From NCBI GenBank assembly GCA_030681795.1, contig JAUXRG010000111.1, positions 84,504-148,503 of the forward strand: a DNA stretch of 64,000 nucleotides. The letters are read 5' to 3'. Made by a program: the position numbers and the translations under genes. The notes beneath the pieces are model-generated. The model saw only the letters and a program-made list of their open reading frames with translations, had not been told where the DNA came from and made no database searches. Each line of letters opens with the position of its first letter. Position 1 is the stretch's first letter. Below, in pieces: positions 43,167-50,589 of the stretch. The stretch comes from Rubrivivax sp. (GTDB taxonomy: Bacteria; Pseudomonadota; Gammaproteobacteria; Burkholderiales; Burkholderiaceae_C).

Positions 43167-46100
43167 CTATGGGTTCATCCCGGCGGGCTGGCCGGTCGGC
43201 CGCCACAGGCGCCGCGCCCAGAGCGCCAGGTCGTCGAGCCAGCAGTAGATGACGGGCACCACCACCAGGGTGAGCAGCGACGAGGTGATCACGCCGCCGA
43301 TCACCGCCTGGCCCATGGGGGCGCGCTGCTCCGAGCCTTCGCTGAGCGCAAAGGCCAGCGGCACCATGCCGAAGATCATGGCCAATGTCGTCATCAGGAT
43401 GGGCCGCAGCCGCACGCGCGCGGCCTCCAGCAGCGCGGCATTGCGGTCCAGCCCGGCCAGGCGCACGCCGTCGGGGCCGATGACGCCTTCACGGGCGCGG
43501 ATGGCGAAGTCGATGAGCAGGATGGCGTTTTTCGTCACCAGCCCCATGAGCATCACGATGCCGATGATGGAGAACATATTCAGCGTGGAGCCGAAGGCCA
43601 TCAGCGCGCCGACGACGCCGATCAGCGTGAGCGGCAGCGCGCTCATCAGCGCCAGCGGCTGCAGGAAGCTCTTGAACTGGCTGGCCAGGATCATGTAGAT
43701 GAAGACCACGGCCAGGGCCAGCGCGCCCAGGGCGTAGCTGAACGACTCCTGCATATTCTTCGTGGAACCGCCGAAGCTGTAGCGGTAGCCCGGCGGCCAG
43801 GCGATGCTGTCGAGCACGGCGCGGATGTCGGTGGTGACCTCGCCGGCGCTGCGCCCGAGCGGGTTGGCGTCGATCTGGATCTCGCGGTTGAGGTCGCGGC
43901 GGTTGATCTGGTTGGGGCCGGTGGCCGCCCGCACCTCGGCCACTTGCGAAAGGCGCACCACGCGGGCGCTGCCGTCGCTGTGGCTGCCCACCACCAGCGG
44001 CAACTCGGCGAGGTCGGCCACGCTGTTGCGGTGCTCGGGGGCCAGGCTCAGGCGCACGTCGTAGTTCTCGCCGTCGGCGGCGCGCCAGTTGCCCACCGAA
44101 ATGCCGGCCACCAGGGTGCGCAGGTTGGAGGCCAGGGCGGCGACGTTGAGCCCCAGGTCGGCGGCGGCTTCGCGCTTGACGTCGACGGCCACCGTGGGCT
44201 TGTCGGGCTTGAGCGAGCTGTCCAGGTCCACCAGGCCGGGAATCTGCGCCAGCCTTGGGGTGATCTGGCGCGCCAGCCGCTCCAGCTCGCCCAGGTCGGC
44301 GCCCTGCACCGAGAAGGCGATGCTCTTGCTGCCGCCCAGGTCCATGACCCCGATATTGGTGACGGTGACGCCCGGGATGCGCGCCAGGCGTTCGCGCATC
44401 GGGGTGACGAGCGCGGTCATGCTGCGCTGGCGGTCCTTGCGGTCGAGCAGCCGCACGTAGGTCGCACCGTAGATCTTGCCCAGCGAGAAGCCGCTGTTGA
44501 TGGTGGTGACGGTGTGCTGCACCTCGGGCAGTTCGCGCAGTGCGGCGTCGACCTGCCGGGCGCGCATCTCGGTGACCTCCAGCGACGAACCCACGGGCGT
44601 GTAGAAGTTGATCTGCGTCTCGGAGAAGTCGGCCTGGGGCATGAACTCCTTGCCCACGGAGAAGGACAGCAACGCCAGCGCGACGACGAAAGTGGCCGTG
44701 GCGATGAGCACCGTCTTGATCTGGTGCACCAGGCTCCAGGCGAGCACCCCCTGGTAGACGCGGCCCAGGGTTTCGCTGAGGCGGTCGAAGAGCGCGGTGA
44801 CGCGGCCCAGGGTCTTGTCGTACAGCGTCACGGGCTTGTCGCGGAGATGCGAGCCGTGTTCTGCGGCCGGGTCGTTCCAGATGCTGGAGAGCATGGGGTC
44901 CAGGGTGAAGCTGACGAACATCGAGATCAGCACCGCGGCGACGATGGTGATGCCGAACTCGTGGAAGAACTTGCCCACGATGCCGCCCATGAAGCCGATG
45001 GGCAGGAATACCGCCACGATGGACAGCGTGGTGGCGAGCACGGCCATGCCGATCTCGTCGGTGCCCTGCAGGGCCGCGTCGTGGGCGCTCTTGCCCATCT
45101 GCACATGGCGCACGATGTTCTCGCGCACGACGATGGCGTCGTCGATCAGCACGCCGATGGCCAGGCTCAGGCCCAGCAGGCTCATGAAGTTCAGCGTGAA
45201 GCCGCACAGCCACACCGCGATGAAGGCGGCGATGACGCTGGTGGGCAGGCTGAGCGCGGTGATCAGCGTGCTGCGCCACGAGTTCAGGAACACGTAGACG
45301 ACGAGGATGGTGAGCCCGGCGCCGAAGACCAGCGCCTCGATGACGTTGCGCAGGCTGTTGTTGGCACTTTCGCCGCCGTCCTGGGTCACCTCCAGCTTCG
45401 TGCCGGCGGGCAGCGTCTTGTTGATCTCGCCCACCAGCTTGCGGATGTCGTTGGCCACGCTCACGGTGCTGGCTTCGCGCGTCCGCGTGACCGCGATACC
45501 GACGTTCGGGTTGCCGCTGCGCACCGAAAAGCTGCTCAGTTCGGCGAAACCGTCCTTCACCACCGCCACCTGCTCCAGCCGCACCAGTTCGCTGCCGCGG
45601 CGCTTGATGACGATCTGTCCGAATTCGACCGGACTCTCGATGCGCCCGACCAGACGGATGCTCTGGTCCTGCAGCGTGCCGCGCACCTTGCCCACCGGCG
45701 CGGTGGCGTTCTGGGCGCGCAGCGCCGCTACGACTTCGGTGACGCTGACCTCGAACTCGCGCAGCTTCTCGGCGCGCAGCAGCACGCTCAGTTCACGGCG
45801 CAGCGCGCCGTTGACGTTGACCACGGCCACGCCGTTGATGCCGCGGAAGCGGTCGGCCAGATCGTCTTCGGCCAGGCGCGAGATCTGCGCGTGCGACATC
45901 GTGCCGGACGACAGCGCCAGCTGCATGATGGGCTGCGCCGCCGGGTCGACACGCCGCAGGATGGGCTCGCGCATCTCCACCGGCAGCTTGTAGCGCACCG
46001 ACGCGATGGCATTGCGCACCTCGTCGGCGGCCTCGATCATGTTCTTGTCGAAGTTGAAGATCAGCAGCAGCTGCGCATTGCCTTCGCTGGCCGTGCTGCG

Positions 46101-46340
46101 CACGTCGGTGACGCCCGAAATGCCCTGCAGCGCCTTCTCGATGCGGTTGATGACCTCGCGCTCGACGGTGTCGGGGCTGGCCCCCGGGTAGGGAATGGCG
46201 ACGACCAGCAGCGGCTGCTCGACGTCGGGCATCTGGTTCACGCGCAGCTTGCTCAGGGCGAGCATGCCCAGTGCCATCAGGCCGATGATGATGACGATCA
46301 TCGCCACCGGACGCTTGATGCTGAAGTCAGAGAGGAACAT
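43167..46340 (-). CDS. RND efflux transporter permease (HAE1 family)
   Basis: 1057 aa, typical of AcrB/MexB-like pumps. Twelve predicted helices with two large periplasmic loops. The proton-relay motif GVLIDDAIVVREN is in helix 4 (around residues 393-402), and the helix-1 start MFLSDFSIKRPVAMIVIIIG is classical. HAE1-type pumps export hydrophobic or amphiphilic compounds. The gene follows the adaptor gene by 9 nt and precedes pcm and tolC, so all three pump components are present. Substrate range is not predictable. Confidence 0.92.
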   Translation of the reverse strand: MFLSDFSIKRPVAMIVIIIGLMALGMLALSKLRVNQMPDVEQPLLVVAIPYPGASPDTVEREVINRIEKALQGISGVTDVRSTASEGNAQLLLIFNFDKNMIEAADEVRNAIASVRYKLPVEMREPILRRVDPAAQPIMQLALSSGTMSHAQISRLAEDDLADRFRGINGVAVVNVNGALRRELSVLLRAEKLREFEVSVTEVVAALRAQNATAPVGKVRGTLQDQSIRLVGRIESPVEFGQIVIKRRGSELVRLEQVAVVKDGFAELSSFSVRSGNPNVGIAVTRTREASTVSVANDIRKLVGEINKTLPAGTKLEVTQDGGESANNSLRNVIEALVFGAGLTILVVYVFLNSWRSTLITALSLPTSVIAAFIAVWLCGFTLNFMSLLGLSLAIGVLIDDAIVVRENIVRHVQMGKSAHDAALQGTDEIGMAVLATTLSIVAVFLPIGFMGGIVGKFFHEFGITIVAAVLISMFVSFTLDPMLSSIWNDPAAEHGSHLRDKPVTLYDKTLGRVTALFDRLSETLGRVYQGVLAWSLVHQIKTVLIATATFVVALALLSFSVGKEFMPQADFSETQINFYTPVGSSLEVTEMRARQVDAALRELPEVQHTVTTINSGFSLGKIYGATYVRLLDRKDRQRSMTALVTPMRERLARIPGVTVTNIGVMDLGGSKSIAFSVQGADLGELERLARQITPRLAQIPGLVDLDSSLKPDKPTVAVDVKREAAADLGLNVAALASNLRTLVAGISVGNWRAADGENYDVRLSLAPEHRNSVADLAELPLVVGSHSDGSARVVRLSQVAEVRAATGPNQINRRDLNREIQIDANPLGRSAGEVTTDIRAVLDSIAWPPGYRYSFGGSTKNMQESFSYALGALALAVVFIYMILASQFKSFLQPLALMSALPLTLIGVVGALMAFGSTLNMFSIIGIVMLMGLVTKNAILLIDFAIRAREGVIGPDGVRLAGLDRNAALLEAARVRLRPILMTTLAMIFGMVPLAFALSEGSEQRAPMGQAVIGGVITSSLLTLVVVPVIYCWLDDLALWARRLWRPTGQPAGMNP

Positions 46341-46349
46341 GGTGCCGCC

Positions 46350-47522
46350 TCACTTCGCGACGGTGACGGGCGCCGAGGCACTGGCCGCCCGGGTGGCGGC
46401 CGCGAGCTCGAACTTCTGCCCATCGACCAGGGTGCTGCCCGGGCTGCGCAGGATGCGCTCGCCCGCGGCCACGCCGCCCAGCACGGGCCATTCGCCGCTG
46501 CGCGCATCACGCTCGCCCAGCTTCACCGCCACCTTGGCCAGTGCCTGGCCGTTCAGGCGCCAGACGGAAGCCTGCTCGCCGGCGCGCACCACGGCACTGC
46601 CGGGCAGCGTGAGCGCCTGAATGCCACCGGTCTCGACACGCCCCTCGGCGAAGAGGCCGGCCACCTGCGGCGCGGCCGCCGGGTCGGCGAAGGCGACCAC
46701 CACCTCGACCTGGCGCGTGGTGGCGTTGGCCGCGGCGTCGATGCGGCGCACCTTGCCGGCGAAGTCGCCCTGCGTGTAGCCGTTGATGCGGAAGGACACC
46801 CCCTGACCGACCTTCAGCTCCAGCATGCGGTCGGCCGACACCAGTCCCTCGAAACGCATGCTGCGCGGGTCGATCACCTTGACCAGTTCGCGCCCCACCT
46901 GCACGGTGTCGCCCACCGAGGCCTTGCGCTCGCTGACGACACCGTCGAAAGGTGCACGCACCGAAGTGCGCGCCATCTGCTGGCGCGCCGACACGGCACG
47001 CGAGCGTGCGGCCACGAGGTCGCTCTGCGCGTTGTTGCGCCGCAGCTCGGCATCTTCCAGCGCCTGCGCCGAGGTCATGCCCTGGGCCTGCAGCGTGCGC
47101 AGGCGCTGCACCTGGCGCTCGGTCTGCTCGAAGGCCTGGCTCGACGCACGCACCGCCTCCTCGGCCGAGCCCAGGCTCTCGCGGATGGCGGTGTCGTCCA
47201 GGCGCATCAGCAGCTCGCCGGCGCGCACCGCCTCGCCGTTTTGCTTGAGCACCTGCATCACCACCGCCGCCACTTCGGCGCGCAGGTCGGCGCGCCGCTC
47301 GGGCTGCACCGAACCCGTGATGACCGGCCCGCTGGCCAGCAGGCTGGGTTGCAGCGTCAGCAGGTCCTCGGGGGCCAGCAGCAGGGTCGGCGCGGCAGCG
47401 CGCGCGCCTGCCGCCGCCGCGCTGGCGGCGGCGGCAGGCGTCGGCGACTTGTCGGACTTGCCGCAGCCGGCCAGCGTGAGGGTGACAGCCAGGGCGGGAG
47501 CCAGGAACAGGAGTGAACGCAT
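46350..47522 (-). CDS. RND efflux periplasmic adaptor (membrane fusion protein)
   Basis: 390 aa. Lipobox LTLAGC (Cys20) indicates an inner-membrane-anchored lipoprotein of the AcrA/MexA type. A proline/alanine linker leads to the barrel-sandwich (EVAAVVMQVLKQNGEAVRAGELLMRLDD), the alpha-hairpin coiled coil (~100-160) and the beta-barrel. Start ATG at 47522 was chosen over an upstream in-frame start because it begins the lipoprotein signal. No regulator gene is adjacent; the 190-nt gap upstream holds a terminator of the neighbouring unit. Confidence 0.9.
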   Translation of the reverse strand: MRSLLFLAPALAVTLTLAGCGKSDKSPTPAAAASAAAAGARAAAPTLLLAPEDLLTLQPSLLASGPVITGSVQPERRADLRAEVAAVVMQVLKQNGEAVRAGELLMRLDDTAIRESLGSAEEAVRASSQAFEQTERQVQRLRTLQAQGMTSAQALEDAELRRNNAQSDLVAARSRAVSARQQMARTSVRAPFDGVVSERKASVGDTVQVGRELVKVIDPRSMRFEGLVSADRMLELKVGQGVSFRINGYTQGDFAGKVRRIDAAANATTRQVEVVVAFADPAAAPQVAGLFAEGRVETGGIQALTLPGSAVVRAGEQASVWRLNGQALAKVAVKLGERDARSGEWPVLGGVAAGERILRSPGSTLVDGQKFELAAATRAASASAPVTVAK

Positions 47523-47659
47523 CTTCAGCTGGCGCGCCGTGCGCACCAGTCCAGGCCAAACGAAGCCGCGAGCGTAACGTCCCTGGCCCGGCGCGACCCA
47601 GCCGGCTGCGACGAAACGCCGCCGGCATGTCGCCAGTGGCCGGCCGGCGGGACGGAGAT

Positions 47660-47695
47660 GCCCCGGCAACGGCCGGCTCGGGCCGTTGCCGGGGC
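47660..47695 (-). terminator. 15-bp GC hairpin downstream of the glutaredoxin-CcdA gene
   Basis: Perfect 15-bp stem GCCCCGGCAACGGCC/GGCCGTTGCCGGGGC with a 6-nt loop starts 17 nt after the stop codon at 47713. The minus strand continues ATCTCCGTCC, so it lacks a T-tract. Its size and position make termination or mRNA end protection likely. Confidence 0.6.
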
Positions 47696-47712
47696 CCGCG
47701 CCCCTGGGCAGC

Positions 47713-48969
47713 TCAGTCGAAGACCAGGTAGAGCCCCAGCCCGACCATCACCAGCCCGCTGATCAGCTTCAGCCAGCGGCCCTCCTTTTCCTGCAGCCGA
47801 CGGTGCGACAGCGTGACCACGCCGATGGTCAGCACGATCACGTCGTCCAGCATGTAGGCCGCGTTGTAGAGCAGCAGGTAGCCGTAGTAGCTGGCCGTGT
47901 CCAGCCCGCGCAGCGTGAGGATGCGCGTGAACAGCGCCGGAAAGCCCGAGGTGCACAGGAACTCCACCACCTGCACCAGCAGCGCCAGCACGACCACGCC
48001 GACGATGGCCGCCGGCAGGCTGCGTGCGTGCAGGATGGCCCGCATGCGGGCGTAGATGCCGGGTTTCTGCTTGTCGGGGATGGACAGGGACACACCCATG
48101 CCCGGCGCCCAGAAGTCCTTCATGTGGATCAGCCCGGCGACGATGGCGACGGCGGCGATCAGCAACTGCGATGCACGCGACAGCCCGATGAGCAGGAACA
48201 GGTTCAGCCAGGCGGCCATGAACACGAAGTAGGCGATGCCCTCCACCAGCACGAAGGTGCCGGCGATAGCCAGCATGCGCCGGCGGTCGTTCAGCGTCGA
48301 CAGCAGCGAGATCATCAGGATCAGCACCCACATCGAACAGGGGTTCAGGCCGTCGAGCAGGCCCATGGCCACCGTGAACGCGGGCAGGCCCACGTCGTCC
48401 AGCGTGACCGTGTGGCCGAACATCGTCACCTGGTAGGCGTCGGCGGCTTCCTCGGAGCGGCAGGTGGAGCCCTCCATCGCGGCGCAGCTCAGGTCCGCGG
48501 CAGCCGCATGGGCCCCGGCGGCCACGGCCTGGCCCTGCAGCACGCTGCGGATCAGGCGGTCGGTGGCGGCTTCTTCCGAGTAGCCGAAGAGCATCTGCCC
48601 GCCGACGTGGAAGGCCGGCACGCGAGCCGCGCCGCTGTTCAACTGGCGCGCGAGGTCCTGCAGCCGCTGCATCGCCGCCGGCTCCTTGCTCACATCGCGG
48701 ATCACGATGTGCAGGTCGGGCCGCTCGTGCGCCAGCGCCTGCAGGAAGACTTCGGCCTTGGCGCAATGCGGGCAGCCTTCGCGCACGAAAACTTCCAGCG
48801 TCTGCAGCGGGGTCGGCGCAAGCGCACTGGCGGACAGCGCCGAGGGCAAGGCCGCAGGTGGCGCCGGAGCCTGGGCCCAGGCGACGGGCAACAGGATGGC
48901 CAGCAGCAATGCCAGCAGCAGTGGCCCGGTGCACCGGGCCTGCGTACGGACAAAAGCGTCAGTAAACAC
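47713..48969 (-). CDS. Glutaredoxin/thioredoxin-CcdA fusion membrane protein
   Basis: 418 aa. An N-terminal signal/anchor helix (16-33) is followed by a periplasmic glutaredoxin-like domain with active-site CPHC (Cys66, Cys69), then about six to seven helices of the DsbD/CcdA type. The helices carry two conserved-looking cysteines in GLNPCSMW (Cys211) and EFLCTSG (Cys339), placed like the redox pair of DsbD. Extra Cys162 and Cys170 sit in the linker. It could pass electrons from cytosolic thioredoxin to periplasmic thiols. GTG start at 48969 overlaps the DsbA-like gene by 11 nt, so the two are co-translated. Confidence 0.78.
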   Translation of the reverse strand: MFTDAFVRTQARCTGPLLLALLLAILLPVAWAQAPAPPAALPSALSASALAPTPLQTLEVFVREGCPHCAKAEVFLQALAHERPDLHIVIRDVSKEPAAMQRLQDLARQLNSGAARVPAFHVGGQMLFGYSEEAATDRLIRSVLQGQAVAAGAHAAAADLSCAAMEGSTCRSEEAADAYQVTMFGHTVTLDDVGLPAFTVAMGLLDGLNPCSMWVLILMISLLSTLNDRRRMLAIAGTFVLVEGIAYFVFMAAWLNLFLLIGLSRASQLLIAAVAIVAGLIHMKDFWAPGMGVSLSIPDKQKPGIYARMRAILHARSLPAAIVGVVVLALLVQVVEFLCTSGFPALFTRILTLRGLDTASYYGYLLLYNAAYMLDDVIVLTIGVVTLSHRRLQEKEGRWLKLISGLVMVGLGLYLVFD

Positions 48970-49657
48970 TTTGCAACTCGTCCTGGACCAGCTTGAGCAG
49001 TTGCTCGCGGCCGAAGCTGGCCATCTGGCGGCCGTTGACGAAGTACTCGGGCGTCTTCTCGACGCCGAGCGCCAGCGCGTCCTGGCGGTCCTGCGCGATG
49101 CGCTGCGCTACTTCCCCTGCCTGCATGTCGGCAGCGAGGTGCTCCAGGTTCAGGCCCAGGCTGGCCAGCACCTGGCGCGCCGCGCCGGGCTGCACGACGT
49201 GGTTGAGCACCCAGTGGTTCTGCGTCGCCAGCAGCGCTTCGAGCGCCTGCCAGTACTTGTCCTGCTTGCGGCTGGCCTCGAGCATCGCCACCACCTGGTC
49301 AGAGCCGCGGTGCAGCGGCACGTGGCGCACCGACAACCGCAGCTTGCCGGGGTTGTCGGCCAGCACGCGCTTGATCAGGGGGTAGAACACGGCGCAGGTT
49401 TCGCAGGCCGGGTCGAGGAACTCGACGATGTGGACCTTGGCCGTGGCGTCGCCCAGCGTGGGCGCATGGGTGCTGGCCAGGCCCGGGCGCTGGCTCGCGT
49501 CGTTGCGCTTCAGCAGCAGGCCGGCGCCGCCGGCGGCCAGCAGCACCAGCGCGCCACCGGTGATCAGCAGGCCGCGACGGCCGGCGCCGGTCCGGCCTGG
49601 CGCCGCGGCCGGCGCAGCGGGAGTGGCCTGGGGTGGGGTGGACTTCTTCTTGCTCAT
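48959..49657 (-). CDS. DsbA/thioredoxin-fold thiol-disulphide protein
   Basis: 232 aa. N-terminal membrane anchor (residues ~29-50, RRGLLITGGALVLLAAGGAGLLL), then a DsbA-family domain with the pair CETC (Cys85, Cys88) in EFLDPACETCAVFYP. The conserved cis-proline is probably in the VEKTPEYFVNG segment. Likely a periplasmic thiol oxidase, isomerase or reductase served by the fusion protein downstream. Start ATG at 49657 has AGGAATTTCC upstream. The CETC pair differs from the CPHC of E. coli DsbA. Confidence 0.82.
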   Translation of the reverse strand: MSKKKSTPPQATPAAPAAAPGRTGAGRRGLLITGGALVLLAAGGAGLLLKRNDASQRPGLASTHAPTLGDATAKVHIVEFLDPACETCAVFYPLIKRVLADNPGKLRLSVRHVPLHRGSDQVVAMLEASRKQDKYWQALEALLATQNHWVLNHVVQPGAARQVLASLGLNLEHLAADMQAGEVAQRIAQDRQDALALGVEKTPEYFVNGRQMASFGREQLLKLVQDELQSVY

Positions 49658-49803
49658 GGAAATTCCTGAAGCGCGCCGCCGCAGCGGCACGCGTTATGGG
49701 ATGAAGGCCGAAAGGGCCGGGGCCCCGCGCGGCATCGAAGACAAGGCCGCCGGCACAGTCCCCGAGGCCCGGCAGGCCGGGGCGCGGGCAGGCGCGGCGG
49801 GGG

Positions 49804-50256
49804 TCAGGCGCCGGCGGTGGGCGGCCTGAAGGGGCGCTCCGGCGCGTGCCGGGCGATGTGGCGGCAGTAGGCGCTGCGGCCCAGCTCACCACCCTGCACC
49901 GGGTCCGGTGCCTGCACCCGGTCAACGAGCGCGTTCATCGCAACCGCGTGGCAGGCGGCGCACTCGCCGTCGCAAGGCGTCTGGGCCGTCGGTGTGGCCG
50001 CATCGGCACCACAAGGACTTTCCGGATGGGCGGATGTCTCGGCCGCGCCCACGTGCATCACGGCCCCGGCGTCGACCGCTTCCTGTGTGGCAGACAAGCC
50101 GTCCGACACCTCCGGCACCGCGCCAGGGGCGCCGTGCTGGGCCGGCATGTTTTCACTTGCACAGCCACACCGCGGCCCACAAATGCCCGCCTGCGCCACC
50201 GCGACCCATTGCAGGGGCAGCAACAACAGCAGCGTGATGAGAACCCAAGGGCGCAT
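49804..50256 (-). CDS. Secreted Cys/His-rich small protein (CzcI-like, tentative)
   Basis: 150 aa. Signal peptide (MRPWVLITLLLLLPLQWVAVA), then a chain with cysteine pairs CGPRCGC, CGAD, CDGECAACH and CRHIARH, ending in a proline/arginine-rich APERPFRPPTAGA. The layout resembles CzcI-type/DUF2946 accessory proteins of cation-efflux systems, but the match is by eye. The spaced Cys and His could bind metal. It is upstream of the DsbA-like gene by 146 nt of hairpin-rich, gene-free DNA. A thiol-redox or metal-stress role fits but is not shown. Confidence 0.55.
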   Translation of the reverse strand: MRPWVLITLLLLLPLQWVAVAQAGICGPRCGCASENMPAQHGAPGAVPEVSDGLSATQEAVDAGAVMHVGAAETSAHPESPCGADAATPTAQTPCDGECAACHAVAMNALVDRVQAPDPVQGGELGRSAYCRHIARHAPERPFRPPTAGA

Positions 50257-50410
50257 GACGGTTCGAGTCTAGCGGCGCAACCGCCACCGCCGCCCTCAAC
50301 TTGGGCCCGCGCCAGCGCCGTCTGCAGCGGGTTTGCGTTGGCACAAACCGCGCGGTGGGCTTGGCGCCGTACGCCGACAAGCTGCAGCGACGGCGCCCTC
50401 TGGGGCGACC

Positions 50411-50445
50411 AAGAAAAAAGCACCTGGCGTTGCCGCCAAGTGCTT
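50411..50445 (-). terminator. Rho-independent terminator of tRNA-Val
   Basis: On the minus strand a 12-bp stem (AAGCACTTGGCG/CGCCAGGTGCTT, one T-G pair) closed by a GCAA tetraloop is followed by TTTTTTCTT. It starts 18 nt after the tRNA 3' end. It is the only classical hairpin-plus-T-tract terminator I see in the window. Confidence 0.88.
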
Positions 50446-50462
50446 GTTTCCCCTACCGGATT

Positions 50463-50539
50463 TGGTAGGCGCGAATGGACTCGAACCATCGACCCCCACC
50501 ATGTCAAGGTGGTGCTCTAACCAGCTGAGCTACGCGCCT
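50463..50539 (-). tRNA. tRNA-Val (anticodon GAC)
   Basis: 77 nt with an encoded CCA. Acceptor AGGCGCG/CGCGCCT pairs perfectly; D stem GCTC/GAGC; anticodon stem CCACC/GGTGG around TTGACAT (GAC, reading GUC); T arm GATGG-TTCGAGT-CCATT. It lies 50 nt downstream of the relA stop on the same strand and is closed by a classical terminator. Confidence 0.95.
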
Positions 50540-50553
50540 GAAGTCAGCCCAAA

Positions 50554-50559
50554 AGTATA
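50554..50559 (-). promoter_or_regulatory. Candidate -10 for tRNA-Val
   Basis: TATACT within TATATACTTTT would start RNA about 8 nt before the tRNA. No good -35 is seen at 16-18 nt spacing. Confidence 0.4.
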
Positions 50560-50589
50560 TACGAGCTTTGCGCCGGCCCGACGCAGGCC

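Noticed and set aside
41994..47516. 1840-codon plus-strand frame opposite tolC, pcm, RND pump and adaptor
   Set aside because: Same cause: it spans four genuine genes and their gaps, with His/Gln/Arg-rich shadow composition.
50257..50410. Possible extra small gene between the CzcI-like gene and the tRNA terminator
   Set aside because: Open frames are short, overlap the tRNA or terminator, and lack ribosome sites; I see no gene here.
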